A program made the translations under genes and the position numbers. A DNA stretch of 64,000 nucleotides from Whalleya microplaca. Lineage: Eukaryota; Ascomycota; Sordariomycetes; Xylariales; Xylariaceae. Each line of letters opens with the position of its first letter. Position 1 is the first letter of the stretch. The stretch spans positions 868,001-932,000 of the forward strand of contig MU385721.1 in assembly GCA_022497155.1 (NCBI GenBank). Direction: 5' to 3'. Below are positions 38,837 through 50,800 of this stretch, piece by piece. The notes under the pieces are model-generated. The model was not told the origin of the DNA. It saw only the letters and a list, made by a program, of their open reading frames with translations, and made no database searches.

Positions 38837-38908
38837 GCTGCCCTCGCTTGGCTCGCTTACGAAGTACTAACACCAGTGCCGAAGAACACACATAGCTAAG
38901 CAGTCCCG

Positions 38909-39986
38909 TCACCAACTAGTATGGCCACCGTCGATAACGAGGTTGTTCCCCGTCATGAAACTGCTCGCATTGCTGAGGATAAGCAACGCGGCGCCTTTGA
39001 ACTCAGTCGTCTTAGCCAGCCTGCCCATCATATTCTCCCTCTCCCATTTCTGCTGGAGGCCAGGCACCTCCTCGAAGTTCTGCAGCACCATCGGCGTGAG
39101 AACATGACCGGGGCTGATGCAGTTCACGCGGATGCCTCCCGTGCCGTCCTTCTTGATCGGGCTCCACTCCATCGCTAGATTGCGCGCCAGCTGGATCACG
39201 GCCGCCTTCGAGGAGTTGTAGACGGGGGACAGGAGGCCCTTGTTCGCGACGACGCCGCTCATGCTCGCGATCAGGCAGATGCTGCCGTGGCACTTGTACC
39301 TCATCATCTGGCGGGCCGCGGACGCCGCCGTCATCAGCACGCCCGTGTAGTTTATGGAGAGCAGCTTGGACGCGTCCTCCGGCCCGTACTCGACGGCCGG
39401 GGTGATCTGCTGGACCCCCGCCGCCGCGACCACGCCGTCGAGACGTTGGCTCTCGTCTGCGATCTCCGTGATTACCCGGTCAAGGTGCGCCGTGTTCAAG
39501 ACGTCTTGCTGGCGGTACTGGAGCGAGCCTCCCCATTCTGGAACGACCCTGCGACTGGCTTCTTCCCAGTGCGCGTCAGGCTGAGGCTCGCGGTCTAGAC
39601 AGTACACTACGCGCACATCAGTAGGGGCGACTACATCTCTTACCATTGGAAACATCACCTTTACCACCAGCCTCAACGAGGCCTTCGGCGATAGCTAACC
39701 CTAGGCCCCTTGCAGCGCCCGTCACGATGAAGACTTTGCCTTTCAAGTCGAAGTCGGCGAACCGTTTCCGACCGACGTTCTCATATGTGTTAGGGGCTAA
39801 GTCATCTGCCGGGTTTTCCCGGGGATCTGGATTGGTCGGTTTCGAAGGTTTAGTGGAAGTAAAACGTAACGTTCTGAAGTTCGTCCCAGCAATTACAGTG
39901 GACGCCCGCATTAGAGGGCCCGGTGGAGAGTATATGCTAGGGCGACTCCGGACCAAGGACCGCACTAATCTCGGACACACTGACAT
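38909..39986 (-). CDS. Short-chain dehydrogenase/reductase, possibly mitochondrial
   Basis: NAD(P)-dependent oxidoreductase of the classical SDR family; substrate unknown. Exon 39986-39659, intron 39658-39607 (52 bases, donor GTGATG), exon 39606-38909; 341 residues. The first ~60 residues are Arg/Ser-rich and acidic-poor, as in mitochondrial presequences, then Pro-rich. The Rossmann fold begins at GKVFIVTGAARGLGLAIA (TGxxxGxG). VYCLDREP ends beta-2; Asp there suggests NAD preference. GVVAAAGVQ, a catalytic Ser in ASMSGVV, YNSSKAA (YxxxK) and the C-terminal TGNNLVIDGGHTSW are all intact. The donor was picked because it yields EAGGKVYCLDR; a stronger donor (GTAAGA) 15 bases downstream would make an intron of only 37 bases. 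Confidence 0.9.
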
Positions 39987-41065
39987 GCTGCTTCAATATT
40001 GCGTTCATTCACAGGCTTCAAGAAAAGACAATTGAGCTACAAGTGTTCTATCCGTCTTTTTAGAAATGCAAAGTAAATAGCTACGAGAGGTCCCAAGGCA
40101 TGAATTGAAGCTGTAATTGACAAACATCAGAGCACAGGGGTAGCTATCAATGGCGTCATACTGAGGTCAGGAATCCTGTCGGCCGGTACAAGACGAACGT
40201 ATGAAAGTGATGCTTCAAAGCCACACAGCAGCCACCCGTTGGTTAGCCTGCTTGACCTACTACAGGCCATGTGGTTGGTCTTCAACATGACAGTAAACGT
40301 CTCAGGGGGCCAGGGGATTGCAGGTAAGTACTGCAGGTGAGTACCGCAGGTGAGTAACACACACCGTTTGCTGATTTGGCAATGATGTTATACTGCATAT
40401 GAATTAGTTAGACCTGGGTACAGAAATAACTCAAAGCTTATGTAAGACTCATCAGAATCCTGTCTCAAAGTTCATTGGTGCAATTTGGTGGCCGTAGAAT
40501 CAAGCAACTCGCAACCGACCAACCTGACCTAAACCGTTGGATTAATAAGTCCGTTTCCTCATACTGAACTGCTATATATTCTTTCGTTCTGTCTAATTTC
40601 ATATAGGCTTCAGGCAGATGGATACTATTTTTAGCTTCATATTCGTATTTTAATTGTTAGATATAAGACAGTCTTTCCATAACATCTATAGTACAATCGT
40701 GGTCCAAATGACGGATATTGAAACCAATCGATCTTCAAGATGAAAAGAGAGGAATAGAGCTTTCCCACCTCAAAAAATTGTGCAAGATCTCTGGCTTCGA
40801 GCTTTACTAGCACGGCTTTGTATTTAACTTTATCTCCTTAAGTAAAGACTCCTAGAAAGAGCAGAGCCCAATCGAGAATCACCCGAACTCGTCAATAGAT
40901 CCTAGTATTAGATATGTAGCTGAAAACCCTGCGTCCCTACGTAGTAAAGGGGAACGAACGACTAAGAGCACCTTCACGTTTGACACAAATTCGACTAAAA
41001 AGTATATCTTCATCAATGTCCACTCTCCCAAAACCCCTAAGTTGATCATCCATGTAAAAATCAAT
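39987..41065. other. Intergenic, nothing recognised
   Basis: Promoter side of the dehydrogenase gene and 3' side of the transporter gene. Contains a small GCAGGTRAGTAC repeat at about 40320-40355 and no supported gene. Confidence 0.55.
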
Positions 41066-42632
41066 CTACTCGGTTCTCTTCCTAACACCAGGCTGGCCAA
41101 ACCAACACAGTACCATTAGCGCGAAGAAGCCGATCGCAATAGGATGCAGGACGAATGGGCCGGCGACCTGAGCAAGCATACCAGTCGTGAACGGTACGAC
41201 GGCACCTCCAGAACTCCCAAACGCGCTAATGAGGCTCATACCACTAACCTGCTCGGGGCGCGACAGGTTGCGCGTGAATACGACGGCCGCACATGGGTAG
41301 ACGGGGCCGAGCAGGAGACCGACGATGGCCAGTGAGACGGCCTCGCCGATGATGTTAGGTACTAGCCACACGAGCAGCTGGAAGACAGCCGCGCCGACGA
41401 CGATGATATAGACGAAGCGCTTCTCGCCGATGCGCGCGCCCACGGGAGACAGCGCGAACCGCCCCAGTGTGATCCCGGCCCAGAACCCGGACGTCACGTA
41501 GCCGACGCTCGACGGCTCGCCGTGGCGCGCCGCGATCAGGAACGAAATCACCCACCCGGAGATCGATACCTCGGCACCCTGGTACGCGAAGATGAAGACA
41601 GCGCCCAGGAGCACGACCCGGGACTTAAAGGCGATAAGCATGCCGGACATCTGCTGCGCGCCGCGCGACGGCGTCTCGGACAGGAGCGCCGGGTCCGCAC
41701 CGCCGAGCTCCTTCTCGTAGTTCCAGAAGGAGAAGGTGGAGAAGCACAGGTTGAATAGCGCGAAGCCCAGCGTCAGCAGGTAGTAGCGGCTCCAGAGGGC
41801 ACCGGTGGACACGATGGAGGTGGCGACGAGCGGGCCGATGATGCCGCCGACGCCGTAGCTGCCGTGCATGGTGCCGAGCATGGTGGTGCCGTTGCGCAGG
41901 TTGGCGCAGAAGACGTTGCCGATGGCCAAGTTCACGGCGAAGCCGAAGCCGATGAAGAAGTACGCGATCGCCACCACGGGGAACGGCGCCGCGCATATCA
42001 GCGGGATGTAGCCCAGCGACATGCAGGCTTGGGACAGGGCGATCGACTTCGCCCGTCCGAACCGCTGCCGGATTTGGTCTACGAAGGGTGCCGCCATGAT
42101 GAACCCGAAGGCGTTGCCGACGAAGATCAGGGATACTACTGCGTACCCAATGTCGTAGTGACTGTATAAACAATGTCAACCACTCTGGTTCTTTATATTA
42201 TCTATGCAATCTTACTGAACTGGGTCTCGCTTACGTCTCCATGTAAGGAATCAAAGCGCCAGGCGCCGAATCAGTCAATCCGCCTAAGAAGTTCTGGAAG
42301 CAGCAGGCCGCCAATCGAAATCTGTTCATGGGCGGATCTGTCAGACTCGGAAGAGCATCGACTGCATCGAATGCATCAGCTGGCTCAGCTGGAGTTCCTG
42401 GAGAACTCATTTCGAGATCTCTCTCTTCTCGAGGAGTAGAGGGTACAGAAGACCTAGCATCATTGCGGTATTGTCGGAGAGACTCTAGTTCAATTTCTAT
42501 TTCTTGCTGAGGTACGGCAGGATATGTCCTAGGTACAGCTTTTCGAGGAGCTTCTGGGAAAGGATGCTCATTCCCCTTCGCTTTTGAGCTTGACTCGACT
42601 TTCACAAGGCCATGAAGTAGTGTTGAATCCAT
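41066..42632 (-). CDS. Major facilitator superfamily transporter (BSC6-like)
   Basis: Membrane transporter of unknown substrate. Exon 42632-42235, intron 42234-42162, exon 42161-41066; 497 residues. About 110 N-terminal residues are hydrophilic and Pro/Glu-rich. Twelve hydrophobic segments then start at FRLAACCFQNFLGGLTDSAPG and end at VLHPIAIGFFALMVLCW. The loop between helices 2 and 3 has DQIRQRFGRAKSIALSQ, the MFS motif-A region in weakened form. The layout (TDSAPGALIPYMETHYDIGYAVVS) is that of fungal proteins related to yeast BSC6 (bypass of stop codon 6) and sugar-like MFS porters. The start at 42632 gives MDSTLLHGL; an upstream Met at 42698 adds a hydrophobic stretch I consider untranslated. 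No nearby cluster genes indicate a substrate. Confidence 0.88.
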
Positions 42633-44173
42633 CTTGAACACTAGATTCAAGGGAGAGCTCGAAAAGAGATGATTGAGAAAGACAAGCAGACGGAACAACA
42701 GGAAATAGTAGCTGGAGACAATGGAAACAACACGATAGGGGCTAAAGCACTTAGTGCATTAGCAGTAAAGTTACTACTATGGCAAAATATCATTCGAGCA
42801 GAACCACGTCACGATGTGAGCTACTGTAAGGTGGTGCCGCATTATATAGATGGCACACGTACACACACATGTAAAGTGATGCTGCAGTAAAAACAGCCCA
42901 CGATCCTGTCGGTGAATAAGCCAGCAAATTAATAAGCTTCCCCCACCACCTCCTCACACCTATCGTGCCTATGAGCAGGCTAGACCGTCGTGGGGAGCGG
43001 TGATACCAAGTTGGCCATCCAGCAACCGGGGAAGCCCATATCTGCCAATCATGGACCATCCCACTCGGTAATAGACAAAGGTTTTCACCACTTCCCCACT
43101 GATGACACTATTTGATACCCACATGTAGCTGATATGTAAGGTTTGCTGCGAAATGTGACGAACTCTGCGAGGTGTGCAGCGGGCCGATTGGCCGTCAGAG
43201 TCTTGAGCTGCAGGGCTGAGAGGCTGTCGCAATAGCGGCGGTCCAATCGTGGAGACGATGACCTGGAGAGGGTGTGATTTCAGTTCAGACGAATGGGGAA
43301 ATTCCGCCAATGAAGGGCAACTCCGATTTCGGTTGAACATCGGTTGACATGTTCCATATCTCTCTTCAAGGGCTGTCGACACTTTGACTGGTTACGCTGG
43401 GTTGGCTGGCAAGATACTTATGTAGGTAAGCACTTAAATAGCAAGTTTAGTTGTCTTACCTATACCCCTAACCCAAGGAGTTGGTGAACTTCATGGGAAA
43501 CAAACATGCTTATCCCTTTACTCTCACCCTACATAGAGAGAATCCAATATTACCACCGTTAGATAGACAAAGCTTAAATCGCCGCGGTCACTCATCGTAT
43601 ACCGCCCTTGACGTTAGGGACGTCATGCTACCAATGATGAAACTTCGAAAAACGGCCTTTATGGCGCCATTTCCAAGGTGTACTAGACTATAAGCACGCC
43701 TAATATCGAAGTTGAGGCTGAATCTCATAATGAAGCTTCTAAAGGAAAGGGGCATTGAGATGAACACTTCAAGGAGAAAAGCCAACTCTAGAGAAACATG
43801 AGCTCATCCATCAGATTCCAGGACATGTCAATGGAGAACAAGGGTGAAAGAAATCACATGGTTGGAAATCATGCTAGAAAGCTGCTAAATCAGTTTATTC
43901 ATCACTCTGCCGGAATCCATTGTGAGTTATACTCATCACTTCTCTGCTGAAGCGATTAGTAGTGAAGACATGGAATGAACAGTGGTGTTGCGTAACCCGA
44001 ATTCAAGTTACCATTCTCATTCACCCGTCTGGGTGCTCGCCGGAAGAACTGCGGAATTCCACCGCATATGCCCCACAATAGTTTTCACCAAATTTGTGTC
44101 AGCTCAAAATGAGATATCCGCATCTCACCTGGAAAGCCTCATCAGCAATTTCGCAGATCCTCACTTTTCTCAT
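42633..44173. other. Divergent upstream region of the MFS and EIF1AD-like genes
   Basis: About 1.5 kb; only short unrelated frames. The frame of the EIF1AD-like gene stays open upstream to 43982, but that stretch does not look like protein. Confidence 0.55.
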
Positions 44174-44639
44174 ATGGGTCGTCCGAAACGAGACGTACGG
44201 GCCGCGGCCGAGGAATCCACCACGCCTCCGGACCAGCTCACGGATTTGCAGTCACTTGCTAAAATCATCAAAGCCGAGGGCAACAGCCTCTACAGCTGCT
44301 CCCTCCCGGATCAGCGCACCGTTCTTGTCGAACTTGCAGCTCGTTTCCGCAACACAATATGGATCAAGCGTGGCGGCTATGTCCTGGTAGACCTGGTTCC
44401 TGCCGACGAGCAGAAGGGGAAGGTGGAGGGCGAAATCGTGAACGTGGTCCGCGAGGAGAAGGAATGGCGCAAGCAGCGCTACTGGTCAGTCGATTTTAGG
44501 GCATCTCATTATCGGAATTTGTGACCTGATAGCCGTGTCTAGGCCTAAAGAGTTTTCTCGGACTACCTATGACGACGATGAGGATGAAGACTCAACCGTA
44601 GGCAAGATGCCACCGTCAGATTCGGAAGATGAAAACTGA
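44174..44639 (+). CDS. EIF1AD-type S1-like-domain protein
   Basis: Small RNA-binding protein of the eIF1A family (EIF1AD/OBELIX group, linked in animals to late 40S subunit maturation). Exon 44174-44484, intron 44485-44542 (GTCAGT...TCTAG), exon 44543-44639; 135 residues. MGRPKRDVRAAAEE start, then an OB-fold at about 25-95 with AEGNSLYSCSLPDQRTVLVELAARFRNTIWIKRGGYVLVDLV. After the fold come KQRYWPKEF and an acidic tail (DDDEDEDS...DSEDEN). I start at 44174 because MGRPKR matches the family N terminus. The stop is only 21 bp from the convergent ALG3 stop. Confidence 0.92.
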
Positions 44640-44660
44640 GTCTTCCTCGATCTACTCAGC

Positions 44661-46089
44661 TCAAGTAGTTTTACGTTCGCGTGGAACGTTAGGGGCTGAC
44701 GCGATGTCATCCTTTTGGTTTGCTAATAAGGCAACGGTGGCGGCGAGGACCCCTACCACAACACTCGAGCTTTTAGATGTACTCGGGAAGACGTTCCAGG
44801 CCCACTCTTGGAGTGCCCAGAGCCCATATTGGATGACGGGGTGTGCTCCACTGCGCCAGAGCAGGTAGGGTGTCGACCATGCGAGATAGGAATAGAACTG
44901 GTAGTGTAGGGAGCGTGCGAAGAGGAGCCCAATGACATTTGCCGAGAGTATAGCAGTCGTTATGTACTCGGGTGTCACTTGAGATGCTACTCGAGGCTCC
45001 TCCTGAGGACTGAAAGGCGAGGAAAGTTGCAGCATGGGCATAATAATTGCAGATAGAGGTTTTCCCGCAGGCTTGAGCCACTTATTGACAATGAACCCTG
45101 TCAACACCAGGGCGTGCATGGTGAGAAGGGCCAAGGCAAATGGGCGGCTGAGAAATGTCTCCTCTCCGACAAAACGCCAGTTGACTGTCCATTTAAATAG
45201 GAACTGTCTAGATAACTCAAAGGCACGGCCTAGGTAGCCCCATGCATTATCGCGCAGGAATGGGCTGGCGATGGTGAATTGGATTTGGGCCATAATCGCA
45301 GCGAGCTGTAAGCTACCAGTGAATCCTCTTGCTAGCAGTAGAATTATTCCAAGAGCCGGAAGGACCAGGAGCAATGTCATTTTGATCCCTAGCCCCCAAG
45401 CATACGCAATGGTACCCAAGGTCCAAAGACGTCGTTGAAATAGGAAAACAGTGAGCCAGAGGAAGAAGACGGCAAAGCAGTCGTTGAAGCAACGCAACAC
45501 AAAAATGCTATGAAGTCGCTTCGAGAGAACTAGCAGGGGGAAGACGTACGGCGGAACCTACATGGTCTCTCTATCAGCGGATATTTTCCACCAAGTAACA
45601 TGACCTACCTTTGCTTTCCAGTAACAAGCCATGACCAGAGCCAGAGTGGCCATATAGAGCACTGCGAATAGTTGTTGCGCGAGGAATATATTCTTTCCCT
45701 CGTCGGTGAGGTTGTATAGCGCAGTATAAGTATAGACATGGGCGGCTGGATAGACAAGCGGCCCTGTGCCTCCTTTGATCTTGGTATAGTCGCGTTCGCC
45801 GGACACATATTGCGCGACTTGTTCCATGTATGCCTTCCAATCAATCTCGGTATCTGCAGATGTACAGCAATCGTTAGAATAGCCCTTATTAAGCACGCGA
45901 CATAGCTCGGGAAGCATTACAGGGAATCTTCCATATGACCAATGCGCAAAGCGCAGCATCGAGTACGAACAGGCATGGCGGGACAAGTCTCGATAAAGGG
46001 CAGTTTCGACCAGTGGCCACATCGAAGACCAGGGTAATGGCCTGAGAAATCAGACCCGGCTCTTTGTTGGCCATCTCAGTCGTGGGCAT
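44661..46089 (-). CDS. ALG3: Dol-P-Man:Man5GlcNAc2 alpha-1,3-mannosyltransferase Alg3
   Basis: ER-membrane enzyme that adds the first lumenal mannose, from dolichol-phosphate-mannose, to the lipid-linked N-glycan precursor. Exon 46089-45921, intron 45920-45854, exon 45853-45609, intron 45608-45558, exon 45557-44661; 436 residues in frame. Diagnostic blocks: [13 protein letters not shown] (the lumenal acidic residue region), [31 protein letters not shown] and [16 protein letters not shown]. About ten to eleven hydrophobic helices follow the usual ALG3 layout. The start [12 protein letters not shown] is the first Met. Tail-to-tail with the EIF1AD-like gene, so the two 3' UTRs almost certainly overlap. 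Confidence 0.95.
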
Positions 46090-46596
46090 CGCTCGTTCTG
46101 AGAGTTGTAGGATGGTAAGGCTGCAGAGACACGTTACGTGAAGATGCGCGCAAGGTACATACCTACGCAGTATGTTGTGAGTCGGCGGTGTTTTCAGCTG
46201 CTGCCAGTTGGAGGCCCGAGCTCTTGTTAACCCATGTAAATGGCAGCATCGCCATCACTTCAACAATTTGTTCAGCATTACCTGGCACAACTTTATTACC
46301 TTAAGTAGTCAAAGTAAGTAGTATCTTTCTTCCAAATATGTTTCTTCATAGCTCAGACCAGTTACAATTCATTCCTTATATTCACAAAGAATCACATATG
46401 AATATTAGTAAATCCGTGCCCGCTATGAACTCAGTGGATCAATCTCACTAATCTTTGGTGCCCAGTCATCAGACCTTATATCATTATTTCTTATATAGAA
46501 AGGTGACAAATGAGAATGAGGCATAGAGTTGAATACTAAGTATTAGAATGAGAAAGGTACCCAATGACTTGAATTCGTATATCATCAACTCCTACA
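46090..46596. other. Upstream of ALG3, downstream of the oxidase gene
   Basis: Short AT-rich spacer; no feature recognised. Confidence 0.55.
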
Positions 46597-47833
46597 CTAT
46601 AGTTTCGACCGGTTCTTGATCTCATCAACAAGTTGAACTACGTCTTGAGCGCAGCCATACGATCCTTGATATCCCCAGCCCGCGTGACCATAGTTGTGCA
46701 CAATCCAGGTGCCATCTATCTTCTCCTTCTCAATTCTCACACCTCCGTTCCGGTACGGCCGAAGCCCCACGCCGTGGCGGATAATATCCAGGCCCTTAAC
46801 GCCCTGTCCGTTGGTGATTTCAGGAACCATTTCGACTATACGTCTCATGATACGCATTGCGATGTTCGGATCTGGCTGGCTCTCCCACTGCCCTTTCGCG
46901 TAGGTACCTCCCAGAATCGTGCCCCCACCCGCAGCTCGTGTCATGGCATATGAGACCTCATCATCGCCATCATCCGTCCCAGATAGAGCTAGCATATAAG
47001 GCGCTTCGTTCCTTACCACGACTATTTGGCCGCGTACAGGGATGACATTCTGATCCATCACGCCACCGAGTCTGGATGCCATCAAGCCTGTTGCGTTGAC
47101 AATAATGTCAGCTTTGCCACCGTTGTGGCTCAAGGCCGCAGCTTCTGAGATGTGCTTCAACTGTCCACGCCGGAATACGACTCCGTTTGCTCGGCTCTGC
47201 CCTATTAGCCACGGCATATAGAGCATGACATTGATGCACAAAGAGTGGAACTCGGCGCCCGACGCTATACCCTCGGGGAGCTCGTCTTTGGAGAGCTCTC
47301 GGAAGTCGTCAAACAGGGACTTGTACCAGGGGTTCTCCTGGAATAACCCATCAAAATTGTATCCGCCCTTCCTCAGCTTCTCGATATCTTTCTCTCGACG
47401 GAACAACCGAACCTCTATACTTATTATCAGTGCCCGTAAATAGGTCCATTATGACCTGCATACTTACTCTGCAGATGTATTCCAGCTTCAGGAACCTCGA
47501 CTGCGAGTCTCTTCAACTCTGGCCAAGTACGGGATTCCCACGAGCTGTTCTCCTTAGTCGCCATTCTAATCAGTGTTAGCTTCACCATAAGAAATGATGC
47601 AAGCGTGTTCCTCACGGCAAGACATTGGCACCAGCCCACGGGGATGCATATTCTATGTCATAGTCGCCGGGCATGTGCTTGGCAACAACCGTAACGACAT
47701 TGTCCTTTTGCTTCGACAGCAGATATGCCGAAGTGAGGCCAGACACGCCGGCGCTTTCAATTGCATGTCAGTCTCTCTACTTAGACGGGAAGCGGGTCCT
47801 TCAAACTCACCCGACAACAACCACGTTTGGCAT
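46597..47833 (-). CDS. D-amino-acid oxidase, peroxisomal
   Basis: FAD enzyme that oxidatively deaminates D-amino acids to keto acids with release of ammonia and hydrogen peroxide. Exons 47833-47811, 47753-47616, 47565-47468, 47414-46597; 358 residues, close to the usual size. The N-terminal dinucleotide-binding motif VVVVGAGVSGLTSAYLL is split by intron 1. Other family blocks: ASPWAGANVLP, ADIIVNATGLMASRLGG, VIPVRGQIVVV, RHGVGLRPYRNGGVRIE (substrate Arg) and HNYGHAGWGYQGSYG near the C terminus. The last three residues SKL are a classic type-1 peroxisomal signal. Intron 1 ends at a GAAAG acceptor, accepted because it alone restores GAG; worth confirming with cDNA. D-Asp versus neutral D-amino-acid preference cannot be told by eye. 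Confidence 0.93.
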
Positions 47834-50800
47834 TTTCGAGTCAGGTAAATTTGCACTTGATGATGATGCAGTTCGTAAAGCAGCCGACAATATCTCAAAC
47901 TTCTATACCAATAAGCGGTCGTATATCTAGGACCGTGAAGATGCTACTAGTTGTTGCTATCGTCGACTCGTTCGATGAGGTGGATTCGTCCCGCATTTCG
48001 GCTGTCATCGGCGCACGATTGCGTCTCCGGAGCCCTCCGAGTCCGGTATGGTCTCCAAATTATCAAACTTATCATACAGATATACCCCAACGCTAGATAG
48101 AAATTGACCTATGGTTGCTTGATTTGGGCTACGGAATCAAAGAGCCACGGTACGATCCAATACTTCGCAGATAAGACTGACACATACACCTTAGCAATAA
48201 ACTGCAAGTGTTCGTGGTGGTGTTTCTCCAGGTCTTCCAAGCTGCCAAGTTACTACCGGAGCTAAGCGTCCCAGGCACAGGGTTCCGGTATCGCGTAGCC
48301 CAGAAAGTCGGGAACGGAGATATCGGTGGCTAGCCATCTCATTAAAACAATGAAATTTATCTGGGTACTAATCAAAGCTAGGAGCATTGTTAATGCTCTA
48401 AATCAAAGTTAATATTTATTTTTGGCACTTCGTTCTTAGCTCGTCGAAAGCCTATGCACTGCATAGATGGCATGACCGTCATTCGCAATGAGGGCCCCCC
48501 TGGACTGGGTTGAACATCATGAGCTTCGATGACGATCATCACCATGGCCGATAGACGTTTCCTCAAGATAGGCGCATTGCGGGACTAGCATGACAAAGTC
48601 CTAGCTTGTTCCCCGTGACACACTACATACTATCATTGGGATCCAGCCAACGTTAACTTCCTACTCCAACCTAGGATATTATGCAGTTTCTTCAGTGCTC
48701 GTGTGACTTCCTAGCGGAAACTGGAGATGTTGCGCCACAGGTGAGTCTCGTTATCCAGCTGTTGAATGAAGCTAGCTTAGAGGCAGGGTAATCGGTCAAA
48801 AAATGAATGTTTTTATTCGAGCGTTCGTGGGCCTTCTGCAATGTAATATCAGCACATTAGCGTCTCTGGCACGACATGAACCATATCTGGTGGCCCGTTC
48901 AACGGTATTTAATGGTATAACACCGCGTCATGGGCTATTATACATGTACGCATCTGGAGGGGGGAAAGCGCGGTTTTCGGTCAGATACCAGTGACTGGTT
49001 GGAGGGGAGAGCACATTGTCCCCTCACGACGGTTACCTTGCAGAATATCCATCTATAGAATCAAGAAGTTGATCTACACGTGTGTCTGCGCCTGGCCTTA
49101 GCTGACTTGGAGCCCAAACCTCTTCTCTCAAGAGTCAAATCAAGAAGTCTAAGGGTTACCATATGTTAACAAATGCTGTCGACGGTTTTATGGTATATGT
49201 GGCTTTGTTATAGGTGGCTCAAGATCCACAAGCAAATGAATATGGCACTCCGAGTACTAGAGCAACACCTCAGTGTGAGTGTTGATTACGAACTAATAAG
49301 TTATTAGCCTGTGTGAGAGCTTCTACTCAAGTCTTAGGCTTCCGGGGCCCTACCCGGTTCCCCAGAATTAGCTTCACTTTGATCAGGTCATTCCTTCAGC
49401 ATCAAAACCGGCAAGTGCTTAAAAGACTCACTTGGTACCCTAGCTGGGTATACCCCAAAGACCGCGCCCCTCGGAATGATTGTGAGGTTCTATCCCTGAG
49501 TGTGGAAACCTAGGTGTTGTCTAGTATCCGGGCATATGTACAATCGATCAAACACATATATAGACTTCTCATGTAATTTGATATGGTAGATAATAGAGAA
49601 TACTGATTTATGCATTCAATTTCTCATCCATTCAGCCCCAGTCATACGATACTACTCTGGAGCTTCCCCACAACCTGAATAAACTTGGATATCATGCAGC
49701 CAAACAGGGACATAAGGGTGTGGAGATTATTTGCAGCCTGTTTTAGTCTCTCAGAACCTGTAGCAACCTAGTCTATTATGTTGAGATTATCTCGAATACC
49801 ATTGGGCTGTTGTTAGCACTTGTCTCTGGTATGAAAATAACTTCTAGGTACTTAATTTCGACTCTATTCCATACCGTGCAAGCTTTATAGACGTATATCA
49901 TCATCAGCTCACCCTGATATCCCCAACGAAGCAAATATCTAGTCAGTCTTGCGGTTGTGAATGTCTTCGTGGCTAATGAGACAGGTCTTGCAGTAAGACT
50001 AATCGCTATATTACATAGTGCTAGATAGTAGGACTAGGCGGCACAACTTCGATGTCATGCCATGGAGAATCTAGAATATCCCATAGAAACCAGGATGATG
50101 GCAGATGTGTAAGACGCCGCAGTGCATAATATATTAGAGAGATAATTCGCTTACATCCATCCATAGAGCGTTGTCCTACCATCGTATGCATACACGTACC
50201 CGAATGCAACGAAAATGATGACCTAGCATCCTAAGAACATACAGGTGAGGTAGGGCTCCTGTTCGAGAAGCCATTGGGGTTCGCCGTTGACCGATTACTG
50301 ATCAAACTGCTTGAACACTAGGCCCTCGTCGATTGATATCCAGAGAATGTTGAATGAACGGCAAGCATTGTCCTAGACACACTTGTGCCATCACTTTTGA
50401 GCTAAGGAGTCGAGACTAACCTCTCACCCTTAATGGAGTAAGGAGCTGAATGGTATGAAAGCTTATGTTATTCTGAAATAGTGAAGAATTTTAAATCATT
50501 CATATAGATATGTGATTGATGATGTGTTAGTATTCCCATAAAGAGGACTATCTCTCGTGCTCTATCTCCTTTTCAAAAGTAACATGGGACATAAACAACC
50601 CCCCACGGACTGCACTAGCTTGCAGATGGATAATGTTGCCGATGAGTCCATGAACACTGTTTACATGCTAAGGAGTCGAGTCTAGCCAAAGCCTTCAAAT
50701 CAATCCGGGACGAAAGGAAGCGAATACCCCTTTAATATTGTGGCTTGGCCTGCCGAGAAACCAAGGGCACAAAACTCCGACGGAACTGATCTGGTCCCGA

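Noticed and set aside
39607..39658. Alternative donor GTAAGA inside the dehydrogenase intron
   Set aside because: It would leave a 37-base intron and insert residues into the conserved beta-2 region.
45531..45560. Suspected one-base frameshift in a G-run of ALG3 exon 3
   Set aside because: Recounting the bases gave five G and a third exon of 897 bases, fully in frame.
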